Source: Sporosarcina sp. FSL K6-1508
GTDB taxonomy: Bacteria > Bacillota > Bacilli > Bacillales_A > Planococcaceae
NCBI RefSeq assembly: GCF_038007465.1
Contig: NZ_JBBOXF010000001.1
Coordinates: forward strand, 310,001 to 374,000
Length of the DNA stretch: 64,000 bases
Direction: 5' to 3'
The translations under genes and the position numbers were made by a program. Positions 1 to 8,119 of this stretch are shown here, piece by piece (within the stretch, counting starts at the first letter, position 1; every line of letters begins with the position of its first letter). The notes beneath the pieces are model-generated. The model did not search any database. It had not been told where the DNA came from and was given only the letters and a program-made list of their open reading frames with translations.

Positions 1-773
1 AAAGAATCTATTAAATCAGCTGCATTATCAGTAGCAGTTTTCATCGCTGTCATACTGGAAGCATGTTCACTCGCTTTTCCGTCGATTACAGCTCCGTAAA
101 TAAGACTTTCCGCGTATTGCGGAAGAAGCACTTCAAGTATTGCTTCGCCTGAAGGCTCAAACTCATAAGAAGTTGTAGCGGAAGTCGATGTGATGTCAGT
201 GAGCGGAAGCAATTTCTTTTCCGTCACTTCACTTGCGATGGCGGAGACGAAGTGGTTGTAATACAAGTACACTTCATCATACTCGCCTTCTGTGAACATG
301 CCAACAGCACGCTTCGCGATATCTTTTACTTCATCGAAAGAAGGATGATCGGTTAGACCAATCTTACTTTCAACAATATTGAAACCAAGTCGTTCGAAAA
401 AGTCGTGTCCTTTTTGTCCGATTGAAATGATGCTCACTTCTTCTTTAGAAGAGTGGCGCGTTTCAATCGCACGTTTTGCGATACGCAGGATGTTAGCGTT
501 GTAACCACCTACAAGTCCACGGTCTGATGTAATAACGATATAACCTGTCTTTTTGACGGGCCTACTTATCATCATCGGATGACTTAAGTCACTTGTTCCA
601 GCAGCGATTGAACCTACAACTTCTTGAATTTTCTCCATGTACGGGATGAACGCTTTCGCATTCAGCTCGGCACGGCTCAATTTAGAAGCAGAGACCATTT
701 GCATGGCTTTCGTAATCTGACTTGTCTTTTTCGTCGATTTAATACGGTTTTCTATGTCGCGTAAAGATGCCAT
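1..773 (-). CDS. atpG: ATP synthase gamma subunit (partial, cut by window edge)
   Basis: Central rotor stalk of the F1 ATPase, coupling c-ring rotation to catalysis in the alpha/beta hexamer. The minus-strand frame opens at ATG 773 after an AAGGTGGTGAG ribosome site and begins MASLRDIENRIKSTKKTSQI, the classic gamma N-terminus. A second conserved stretch, ITSDRGLVGGYN, follows. About 257 codons are present without a stop, so only the C-terminal part is missing beyond position 1. It follows atpA at the expected place in the operon. Identification is near certain. Confidence 0.97.
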   Translation of the reverse strand, partial: MASLRDIENRIKSTKKTSQITKAMQMVSASKLSRAELNAKAFIPYMEKIQEVVGSIAAGTSDLSHPMMISRPVKKTGYIVITSDRGLVGGYNANILRIAKRAIETRHSSKEEVSIISIGQKGHDFFERLGFNIVESKIGLTDHPSFDEVKDIAKRAVGMFTEGEYDEVYLYYNHFVSAIASEVTEKKLLPLTDITSTSATTSYEFEPSGEAILEVLLPQYAESLIYGAVIDGKASEHASSMTAMKTATDNAADLIDS

Positions 774-845
774 TGGCAATTCTCACCACCTTATTGTTTT
801 TTTGGTCAATTTAACGGTGAACGTCAAATTTGATTCCAACTAGAA

Positions 846-2354
846 TTATTCAGAACGTGCGAAAATCTTCTTGAATGCGTTGAGTGCTTCTGCCATCAAA
901 TCATCAGCCGGAAGGTCTTTCGTCGTGCGAATATGGTCTAAAACGTCAGTGTGGTTAGATTCGAGCCAGCTTAAAAGTTCGCTTTCAAAACGAAGAATAT
1001 CTTTGACTGCAATATCGTCAAGGAATCCACGCGTCAATGCGTAAAGAACCATTACTTGCTGTTCAACTTTAAACGGTTTATTCAAGTCCTGCTTCAAGAT
1101 TTCAACTGTACGCGCTCCGCGGTCCAGTTTCGCTTGAGTTGCAGAGTCAAGGTTTGATCCGAATTGTGAGAACGCTTCAAGCTCACGGTATGCCGCAAGA
1201 TCTAGACGTAGTGTACCCGCAACTTTTTTCATTGCTTTAATTTGCGCTGATCCACCAACACGGGAAACGGAAAGACCGGCGTTGATCGCTGGACGTACAC
1301 CCGAGAAGAATAGGTCAGATTGAAGGAAAATTTGTCCATCTGTGATGGAGATTACGTTCGTTGGAATATAAGCAGAGATATCTCCAGCTTGTGTTTCAAC
1401 AAATGGTAATGCCGTGATAGAACCAGCACCAAGCGTGTCATTCAACTTCGCTGCACGTTCAAGTAAACGGGAGTGAAGATAGAAAACGTCACCAGGATAA
1501 GCTTCACGGCCCGGAGGACGACGAAGTAGCAAAGAAAGTTCACGGTATGCCGCCGCTTGTTTAGATAGGTCATCATAAACAATTAGAACGTGCTTACCTT
1601 GGAACATGAATTCTTCAGCCATTGTTATTCCTGTGTATGGTGCAAGGTATAGTAGTGGAGATGGTTGTGAAGCAGAAGCCGTAACAACGATTGTGTAATC
1701 AAGTGCGCCGTTTTTACGGAGTGTTTCAACAACACCACGAACTGTTGATTCTTTTTGTCCGATTGCTACATAAATACAAATCATATCTTGGTCAGCTTGG
1801 TTCAGAATTGTATCAATTGCAACTGTCGTTTTACCTGTTTGACGGTCACCGATGATCAATTCACGCTGTCCGCGACCGATTGGTACAAGTGCGTCAATCG
1901 CTTTAATGCCGGTTTGTAGTGGTTCATGAACGGATTTACGCGCCATAACCCCTTGTGCCGGGCTTTCAATTGGACGAGTTTTTGTCGTTGCAATCGGACC
2001 TAATCCATCAACTGGTTGCCCAAGTGGATTCACTACACGTCCGATTAATTCTTCTCCGACAGGAACTTCCATAATACGGCCTGTTCGACGTACTTCATCG
2101 CCTTCTTTGATGTCTGTGTAAGGCCCTAGGATAACGATACCAACGTTGTTCGCTTCCAAGTTTTGAGCCAGACCCATGACGCCAGTTGAGAACTCTAAAA
2201 GTTCTCCGGCCATGACGTTGTCGAGGCCATGAGCACGTGCGATACCATCACCAATTGTGATAACTGTACCGACTTCGCTCACTTTCATCTCAGATTGATA
2301 ATTTTCAATCTGCTGTTTTATGAGAACACTGATTTCCTCAGCTTTGATGCTCAT
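846..2354 (-). CDS. atpA: ATP synthase alpha subunit
   Basis: Non-catalytic nucleotide-binding subunit of F1, forming the alpha3beta3 ring at the cytoplasmic face of the membrane. The 502-residue protein starts MSIKAEEISVLIKQQI, carries the P-loop GDRQTGKT and the alpha signature PAINAGLSVSRVGG. An earlier in-frame ATG (2363) would add three residues, but GAGGGGTG lies well placed before ATG 2354. It lies 25 bp after atpH, and atpG follows 72 bp later. Length is normal for the family. Confidence 0.98.
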   Translation of the reverse strand: MSIKAEEISVLIKQQIENYQSEMKVSEVGTVITIGDGIARAHGLDNVMAGELLEFSTGVMGLAQNLEANNVGIVILGPYTDIKEGDEVRRTGRIMEVPVGEELIGRVVNPLGQPVDGLGPIATTKTRPIESPAQGVMARKSVHEPLQTGIKAIDALVPIGRGQRELIIGDRQTGKTTVAIDTILNQADQDMICIYVAIGQKESTVRGVVETLRKNGALDYTIVVTASASQPSPLLYLAPYTGITMAEEFMFQGKHVLIVYDDLSKQAAAYRELSLLLRRPPGREAYPGDVFYLHSRLLERAAKLNDTLGAGSITALPFVETQAGDISAYIPTNVISITDGQIFLQSDLFFSGVRPAINAGLSVSRVGGSAQIKAMKKVAGTLRLDLAAYRELEAFSQFGSNLDSATQAKLDRGARTVEILKQDLNKPFKVEQQVMVLYALTRGFLDDIAVKDILRFESELLSWLESNHTDVLDHIRTTKDLPADDLMAEALNAFKKIFARSE

Positions 2355-2379
2355 GCATGTCACCCCTCAAGTTTCAGAT

Positions 2380-2919
2380 TTATGACCCAATGAGATCCCG
2401 TTTCAGTCGCTCGAGCTTCGCGCTCACGCTGCTGTCGTAGATATTGTTACCAATTTGGAGACGAATACCTCCGATTAGGCTTGGATCAATGATATTTTCA
2501 ATACGCAATGCTTGTTTACCGATTTTTTGCGCGAACGCAGTAGAGATGGCTTGGCTTTCATCAGCCGTCAGCAAACGTGTAGAATACACTTTTGCTTCAG
2601 CGATGCCTGCCGCATCATTCGAAAATGCGGTAAATTCGTCAACTAGGTTTACAACCTCGTCTATGCGTTTCTTGTCGATCATTACGAACAGTGTATTCAA
2701 AATGAGCTGATTCGCGCCTTTGAATAAATCTGCAAGAAGTTCTTTCTTTTTAGCTGTTTTCAATCTCGGTGAATCAAGTAATTGACCGAGCTCTTTGTTT
2801 GTTTGGAAAACTTTTTTCAATTCAATTAGATCTTCTTGAATCGGGCCAGTTTGTCCGTTTTTTTGTGCTAGTTCAAACAATGCCTGTGCATAGCGCTTTG
2901 CTGCAACCGATTGGCTCAT
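2380..2919 (-). CDS. atpH: ATP synthase delta subunit (OSCP)
   Basis: Peripheral-stalk protein linking the F1 head to the b subunits. 179 residues, beginning MSQSVAAKRYAQALFELAQ, the usual delta/OSCP opening, and ending with the conserved IDPSLIGGIRLQIGNNIYD and SAKLERL stretches. The start overlaps the atpF stop by 4 bp (ATGA type), typical of translational coupling inside the atp operon. Length and order match the B. subtilis gene. Confidence 0.97.
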   Translation of the reverse strand: MSQSVAAKRYAQALFELAQKNGQTGPIQEDLIELKKVFQTNKELGQLLDSPRLKTAKKKELLADLFKGANQLILNTLFVMIDKKRIDEVVNLVDEFTAFSNDAAGIAEAKVYSTRLLTADESQAISTAFAQKIGKQALRIENIIDPSLIGGIRLQIGNNIYDSSVSAKLERLKRDLIGS

Positions 2920-3470
2920 CGGCCTTCGCCTGCCTTCTCAATCGTCTCTTCAATCAATGCGCGATTATCTTCCTCGGAAATTTCTTTACCGAGTACTTTA
3001 GATGCTGCAAGGATAGAAAGAGATACGAATTCTCCGCGAACTGCCGCGACGGCTTTGTCTTTTTCTGATGCAATTTCAAGAGTCGCTTCTTCTTTCATAC
3101 GACCCACTTCTGAACGAGCTGCTGTAAGAATTTCGGCACGCTGTGTTTCGCCTTGCTTACGGGCATTTTCAACAATCGCCTGCGCGTTGTTGCGCGCTTC
3201 ATTCAACAGGTTACGCTGTTCTTCAAGAATTTGTTGTGATTCCGTACGGCTTTTTTCAGCTGCTTCGATTTCATTTGCGATCAACTCAGCACGTTGATCC
3301 ATGATTCCCATAAGCGGGCCCCAAGCAAATTTCTTCAGAAGAAGCATAAGAATCGTGAAAAATGAAAGTGTGACGATAATATCGCCTAGGTTAAGTCTGT
3401 TGTTCAATTTTTCTAAAAATCCTGGATCGGCTGCATCTGCTGCCAATAGGACGAAGGTATCCAAAAACAC
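2916..3470 (-). CDS. atpF: ATP synthase b subunit
   Basis: Dimeric peripheral stator stalk of Fo. 184 residues: a short N-terminal tail, one membrane helix near residues 30-50 (LGDIIVTLSFFTILMLLL), then a long charged coiled coil rich in E, K and A. The start codon is GTG 3470, preceded by GGGAGTG about 10 nt away; no better start exists nearer the helix. It overlaps atpH by 4 bp. Placement between atpE and atpH is canonical. Confidence 0.96.
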   Translation of the reverse strand: MFLDTFVLLAADAADPGFLEKLNNRLNLGDIIVTLSFFTILMLLLKKFAWGPLMGIMDQRAELIANEIEAAEKSRTESQQILEEQRNLLNEARNNAQAIVENARKQGETQRAEILTAARSEVGRMKEEATLEIASEKDKAVAAVRGEFVSLSILAASKVLGKEISEEDNRALIEETIEKAGEGR

Positions 3471-3621
3471 GATTGTTTCACTCCCTTCAAGAGCTTATAA
3501 TTCATCAAATATGAAAATCGTTCTTTATATAGTTTAAATCACTTCTAGCGTTTTTATCCATAAAGGAATGGCGAAGGACGTTAAAGTGCGCACTTCGCCA
3601 TTTTGTAGATGTTTGTACTAC

Positions 3622-3834
3622 TTATTTGTTCATTACGATGAATGCAACTACTACCGCAATGATAGGAACCGCCTCAACTAGTGCAACCCCGATGAACATT
3701 GTTGTTTGAAGAACGCCGCGTGATTCTGGTTGACGAGCGATCCCTTCAACTGTTTTAGATACGATTAAACCGTTACCGATACCTGCACCAAGTGCACCAA
3801 GACCGATTGCGATTGCCGCTGCTAATAGACCCAT
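3622..3834 (-). CDS. atpE: ATP synthase c subunit
   Basis: Proteolipid that forms the Fo rotor ring. 70 residues, two hydrophobic hairpin helices joined by the polar loop ARQPE. The ion-binding glutamate is in ALVEAVPII of helix 2; the surrounding residues look like a proton-type ring rather than a sodium ring. ATG 3834 is chosen over upstream starts because AGGAGGAA sits 8 nt before it and the protein then begins MGLLAAAIAIGLGALGAG, as in relatives. About 150 bp separate it from atpF. Confidence 0.97.
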   Translation of the reverse strand: MGLLAAAIAIGLGALGAGIGNGLIVSKTVEGIARQPESRGVLQTTMFIGVALVEAVPIIAVVVAFIVMNK

Positions 3835-3901
3835 AGTATAATTTCCTCCTAAGATTTTCGAGTTTTTTTGTTTGTTCACCCGTTAAACGGGCAGTATATG
3901 T

Positions 3902-4612
3902 TTAATGGTCTGTGTTGACTTTGTGCGCCATATAGACCATCGATAACATAACAAAGATGAATGCTTGGATTGCTCCGATAAAGAGCGAGAACCCTTGCCA
4001 AGCGAGTGCTGGAACTAGAGCGCCGACAAAGCCGTATACGCTTCCTGCTCCGAGCGTGGCGATAAGACCGATTAAGACCTCACCAGCATAGATGTTTCCG
4101 TAAAGACGCAGACCGAGTGTCAGCGTGTTTGCAAATTCCTCAATGATCTTCAAGGGGAATAAAAACGGCATCGGTTTTAGATAACCATTTCCGTATTCTT
4201 TGAGACCGAGTAATTTAATACCGTAGTAATGCGTTAAAACAACGACCATTGCAGCAAGAGTCAATGTAACTGTCGGATCTGCTGTTGGTGATTTCCACCA
4301 AAGCTCATGATCCCAAGTAATTGAGAATGGAAGTCCGAGCACGTTGGCTACGAAAACAAACATTAATAGCGTTATTCCAAGTACATGAAAGCGCCCGCCT
4401 GTTTTCCAGTCCATGTTGTTCTTGATAATACCTTTTACGAAATCCATGATCCATTCCATAAAGTTCTGCATACCCGTAGGTTTCAGTTGCATTCTTCGCG
4501 TTGAAATGAATGCGATAAGGAATACAATCAGGCACGTAATGAAAAGCATAAGGACGTTTGACAAGTTAAATGTCAATCCGAGCCATACTACCGTCGGATT
4601 TTCATGGTTCAC
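3902..4612 (-). CDS. atpB: ATP synthase a subunit
   Basis: Membrane stator with the half-channels for protons. 236 residues with several transmembrane helices; the conserved arginine helix is visible as ANTLTLGLRLYGNIYAGEVL, and the C-terminal helix contains GAIQAFIFVMLSMVYM. The start is GTG 4612 with a strong GGGAGGTG site 8 nt upstream. It follows atpI, separated by 87 bp, and precedes atpE. Length is standard. Confidence 0.97.
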   Translation of the reverse strand: MNHENPTVVWLGLTFNLSNVLMLFITCLIVFLIAFISTRRMQLKPTGMQNFMEWIMDFVKGIIKNNMDWKTGGRFHVLGITLLMFVFVANVLGLPFSITWDHELWWKSPTADPTVTLTLAAMVVVLTHYYGIKLLGLKEYGNGYLKPMPFLFPLKIIEEFANTLTLGLRLYGNIYAGEVLIGLIATLGAGSVYGFVGALVPALAWQGFSLFIGAIQAFIFVMLSMVYMAHKVNTDH

Positions 4613-4699
4613 GTTTCGTTCACCTCCCTTTCAAAATCGAATTAAGCATTTCCTGCGAAAAAGCTAAGTGCGTCGTCAGCTCTTTTCTTCGAAAAAGCT

Positions 4700-5071
4700 T
4701 TAATGGTTTTTTGTACGGAATATAATTCCACCAGCCACTAATAGGATGTAAGGAATCATAAGCCCGATAACCGAACTAACCAGGTTAAAATGTTCCGGCA
4801 GCGAAATGGCGACTGCTGCCGCAGCCACACCGGATGCAAAGCGCATCATCGTTCCAAGTGAAGCTTTTTTCTTTCCTTCCGTAAAAATCTTATCAAATCT
4901 TTCCATTCTACGGACAAGAATCCAGAAATTATACAATCCAAACAGAGATCCGACAATTAAACCTGCAAAAACAGGTTTAAAATCAGTTAATGCCCAACCG
5001 AGGACAAACAATGCGAGCAAAAAAAAGAGAACTCTCTTTTGCCTTTTATATATTCCCTGCAAAGTCTCCAT
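4700..5071 (-). CDS. atpI: ATP synthase accessory protein AtpI
   Basis: Small membrane protein, first gene of the atp operon, implicated in c-ring assembly and ion handling. 123 residues with about four hydrophobic helices (for example VLFFLLALFVLGWALTD near the start, and a C-terminal helix ending GGIIFRTKNH). AtpI proteins are poorly conserved, so the call rests on size, topology and position directly before atpB. AGGAG lies about 12 nt before ATG 5071, slightly far but usable. Confidence 0.9.
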   Translation of the reverse strand: METLQGIYKRQKRVLFFLLALFVLGWALTDFKPVFAGLIVGSLFGLYNFWILVRRMERFDKIFTEGKKKASLGTMMRFASGVAAAAVAISLPEHFNLVSSVIGLMIPYILLVAGGIIFRTKNH

Positions 5072-5441
5072 GGTAGATTATTCTCCTGATTCGTATTTCT
5101 AGATTGTAGAAGCCTTGCAACTTCATCTGAGATTAGGCTTAGAAGCAAGCAGATCACAAGGAAAAACGGGTGGTTCCATTTCGCCGTCCAGCCAGTTATT
5201 TGTCCAGTCTAAGCAGGCCGCTTACACTATTCTTGGCAAGACTCTGAAAAGGATGGAACCTGTAAGTTGTGCGAGTATTGTCGAATGGAAGGCGTTTCGG
5301 CAGATGGAACGTTTACTCAAATGCAAGATGCCATTTAAGCTTTGCACATCCGTCGAAAAGCGATAGGACATCAACACAGCCTTAACATTCACATTATGTT
5401 GCCGTTTCATTATGAAAACCCTATCATTCTTACCCTTTGTA
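5072..5441 (-). other. Long 5' leader of the atp operon
   Basis: The stretch between the promoter at 5442-5470 and atpI is about 360 nt and would be transcribed as leader. One open frame inside it starts at ATG 5410 (MKRQHNVNVKAV) with AGGG 8 nt before it, but the encoded sequence is not recognisable and composition is unlike the neighbouring genes, so it is not called as a gene. No clear intrinsic terminator or known riboswitch is seen. Confidence 0.4.
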
Positions 5442-5470
5442 AGCATACAATAGGCATATTTTGATGTCAA
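5442..5470 (-). promoter_or_regulatory. Sigma-A promoter of the atp operon
   Basis: On the minus strand a perfect -35 hexamer TTGACA (5470-5465) is followed, after 17 nt, by TATGCT (5447-5442). This is the best vegetative promoter in the 1.2 kb upstream of atpI. Transcription should begin near 5435. Confidence 0.75.
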
Positions 5471-5640
5471 TTGATTCCCGTGAAATTCTTCACAAAGTCT
5501 TCACTTTGTCAAATATTCGACAAATTTGGGTGTTTAAACACCAGATGGTTAGATACGTTAAAGTTCTATTAGGGATTCCCCTTAGTTTTCAAGGTAATGA
5601 TGTTGTGACAGTTTGACGAATTTTCATGACAGTTAGGTTA

Positions 5641-6212
5641 GTGCTTTGACATGACTAACTGGAGTAGTGCCATGAATAACTGGTGGATTGCCATGAATTC
5701 ACGTGAGAGCCATGAATAACCGACGAAATGCCATGAATAACTCTCGTTTTACCATGACTTCACACGGGAGCCATGACTAACCGGAGAAATGTCATGATTA
5801 ACTCTCGCTTTGTCATGAATTCATGTGAGAGCCATGACTAACCGACGAAACGCCATGAATAACTCGCGGTTTGCCATGAATTCACGTGCGAGCCATGACT
5901 AACCGACAAAATGCCATGAATAACTCTCGTTTTGCCATGAATTCACGTGCGAGCCATGACTAACCGACGAAACGCCATGAATAACTCGCGGTTTGCCATG
6001 AATTCACGTGCGAGCCATGACTAACCGACAAAATACCATGAATAACTCTCGTTTTGCCATGAATTCACGTGCGAGCCATGACTAACCGACGAAACGCCAT
6101 GAATAACTCGCGGTTTGCCATGAATAACTCGCGGTTTGCCATGAATTCACGCGAGAGCCATGACTAATTGGAGAAGTGCCATGACTAACTCTCGTTTCGC
6201 CATGACTTCCAA
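5641..6212. repeat. Short-period CCATGA tandem array
   Basis: About 570 bp built from units of 20-21 bp that each begin CCATGA: three alternating types, CCATGAATAACTCGCGGTTT-like, CCATGAATTCACGTGCGAG-like and CCATGACTAACCGACGAAA-like, so the higher-order period is about 61 bp. Copies diverge toward both ends and are nearly identical in the middle. The array lies between the mnaA terminator and the atp promoter. No coding role is apparent; function unknown. Confidence 0.9.
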
Positions 6213-6216
6213 CGCC

Positions 6217-6250
6217 AAAAAAATACGACCGGTTAGATCCGGTCGTCGTG
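6217..6250 (-). terminator. Intrinsic terminator after mnaA
   Basis: Minus-strand hairpin CGACCGG/CCGGTCG (6226-6245) followed by a run of seven T (A-run at 6217-6223 on plus), 13 bp beyond the mnaA stop codon. Confidence 0.85.
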
Positions 6251-6257
6251 CTGGTTG

Positions 6258-7379
6258 TTATTCAATAGAAGATAAGTATTTTTTTAACGCTTCAACAATC
6301 CGTTCAGAAGCGTGGCCGTCACCATATGGATTGGACGCTTTTGCCATCTTGTTGTATTCCATTTCATCTGTCAAAAGTGTATCTGTCAACGTGAAGATTG
6401 TTTCTTCATCCGTACCAGCCAATTTTAATGTGCCGGCTTCGATACCTTCAGGACGTTCAGTCGTGTCACGCAATACAATTACCGGTTTACCCAGTGACGG
6501 CGCTTCTTCTTGAACACCGCCTGAATCGGTTAAGATGATATGTGAACGTGCGGCAAAGTTATGGAAATCGATAACTTCAAGCGGTTCGATCAAATGAATA
6601 CGGTCGTTTCCGCCGAGAAGTTCGTCTGCTATTTCACGGACTGCCGGGTTCATATGGACAGGATAGACGACTTGGATATCGTCATGTTTTGCAAGTAGCC
6701 GGTTAATGGCACGGAACATGTTGCGCATTGGTTCACCCAAGTTTTCACGGCGATGGGCGGTTAGCAATACTAGTCTGTCCGTCCCGATTTTATCGAGAAC
6801 CGGATGAGCATATTCTTCGCGCACTGTCGTTTGAAGCGCATCAATTGCAGTATTACCTGTTATATAAATACGTTCTTCCGACTTCCCTTCAGCAATTAGA
6901 TTGCGGGCCGATTGTTCTGTCGGTGAAAAATGAAGATCAGCAATGACACCTGTCAGCTGCCGATTCATTTCTTCTGGGTAGGGCGAATATTTATCCCACG
7001 TGCGCAGTCCCGCTTCAACATGTCCGACCGAAATTCGGTTATAGAAAGCTGCCAGGCTGCCGACAAAAGTCGTCGATGTATCTCCATGCACAAGTACGAT
7101 ATCAGGCTGTGCTTCTTTCATGATCCGATCAAGCCCCTCTAGTCCGCGTGTCGCAACGTCAACGAGTGTTTGCCGGTTTTTCATGATATTAAGATCAAAA
7201 TCTGGTGTGATACCGAATGTGTGAAGCACTTGGTCCAGCATTTCGCGATGTTGCGCTGTAACCGTCACAATCGATTCAATGTCGTCCGAATGCTTTTGCA
7301 GTTCCAATACGAGCGGAGCCATTTTAATAGCTTCCGGCCTCGTGCCGAAAATCGTCATCACTTTCCATTTCTTTGTCAA
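6258..7379 (-). CDS. mnaA: UDP-N-acetylglucosamine 2-epimerase (non-hydrolysing)
   Basis: Interconverts UDP-GlcNAc and UDP-ManNAc, supplying ManNAc for teichoic-acid linkage units and other wall polymers. About 373 residues; conserved stretches include FGTRPEAIKMAPL at the N-terminus, VHGDTSTT, HVEAGLRT, PEEMNR and the C-terminal GGVQEEAPSLGKP. The frame is open upstream, but homology begins near MTIFG, and TTG 7379 has GGAAGGCG 8 nt before it, so this start is preferred. It lies 19 bp after upp, so upp-mnaA form one unit as in several Bacillales. Confidence 0.93.
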   Translation of the reverse strand: MTKKWKVMTIFGTRPEAIKMAPLVLELQKHSDDIESIVTVTAQHREMLDQVLHTFGITPDFDLNIMKNRQTLVDVATRGLEGLDRIMKEAQPDIVLVHGDTSTTFVGSLAAFYNRISVGHVEAGLRTWDKYSPYPEEMNRQLTGVIADLHFSPTEQSARNLIAEGKSEERIYITGNTAIDALQTTVREEYAHPVLDKIGTDRLVLLTAHRRENLGEPMRNMFRAINRLLAKHDDIQVVYPVHMNPAVREIADELLGGNDRIHLIEPLEVIDFHNFAARSHIILTDSGGVQEEAPSLGKPVIVLRDTTERPEGIEAGTLKLAGTDEETIFTLTDTLLTDEMEYNKMAKASNPYGDGHASERIVEALKKYLSSIE

Positions 7380-7398
7380 AATCTTCACGCCTTCCAAA

Positions 7399-8028
7399 TC
7401 ATTTTGTTCCGAATAGACGGTCGCCTGCATCACCAAGTCCTGGTATGATGTAGCCTTTTTCATCAAGTTTTTCATCCATTGCAGCGATATAAATATCAAC
7501 GTCGGGATGTGCTTCTGTCAATGCTTTCACACCTTCTGGAGCAGCAATTAGACACATGAACTTAATGCTTGTCGCACCGCGGCTCTTCAATGATTCGACT
7601 GCCGCAATTGCAGATCCGCCCGTCGCCAGCATTGGATCGACAAGAATGAAGTCGCGTACCGATACGTCGGAAGGAAGTTTCACATAATACTCGATTGGCT
7701 GAAGCGTTTCTGGATCACGGTAAAGTCCAACATGTCCCACTTTTGCTGCTGGAATAAGTTTCAAAATACCATCAACCATTCCGATACCTGCACGCAGGAT
7801 CGGTACAATGCCAAGTTTTTTGCCCGCAAGTACGTTTGAATTGGCTTTACAGACAGGCGTTTGGATTTCCACTTCGTGAAGCGGAAGTTCGCGTGTTATT
7901 TCGTAAGCCATCAGTGTCGCTACTTCATCGACAAGTTCACGGAATTCTTTCGTTCCTGTGTTGATGTCACGTATGTACGTCAGTTTATGTTGGATAAGCG
8001 GATGATCAAAAACGTGTATTTTCGGCAT
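7399..8028 (-). CDS. upp: Uracil phosphoribosyltransferase
   Basis: Salvages uracil with PRPP to UMP. 209 residues beginning MPKIHVFDHPLIQHKL, with the PRPP-binding loop VDPMLATGGSA and the uracil-binding YIIPGLGDAGDR near the C-terminus. ATG 8028 has AAAAGGGG upstream; the frame extends further but earlier residues are not family-like. Cytoplasmic enzyme; it precedes mnaA. Confidence 0.97.
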   Translation of the reverse strand: MPKIHVFDHPLIQHKLTYIRDINTGTKEFRELVDEVATLMAYEITRELPLHEVEIQTPVCKANSNVLAGKKLGIVPILRAGIGMVDGILKLIPAAKVGHVGLYRDPETLQPIEYYVKLPSDVSVRDFILVDPMLATGGSAIAAVESLKSRGATSIKFMCLIAAPEGVKALTEAHPDVDIYIAAMDEKLDEKGYIIPGLGDAGDRLFGTK

Positions 8029-8119
8029 TGTTTTTTCGCCCCTTTTCAGAATGTCCTGTTCATTATAACAGATATATTCCAATTCGGGCACACTAGACTT
8101 CCTACTCTTTAATGTCTTA

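Noticed and set aside
5222..5470. 82-codon minus-strand frame upstream of atpI
   Set aside because: It begins on the promoter itself, has no recognisable similarity and lies in the predicted leader.
5641..6212. Possible CRISPR array
   Set aside because: Units are contiguous 20-21 bp variants with no unique spacers and no cas genes; it is a tandem satellite.
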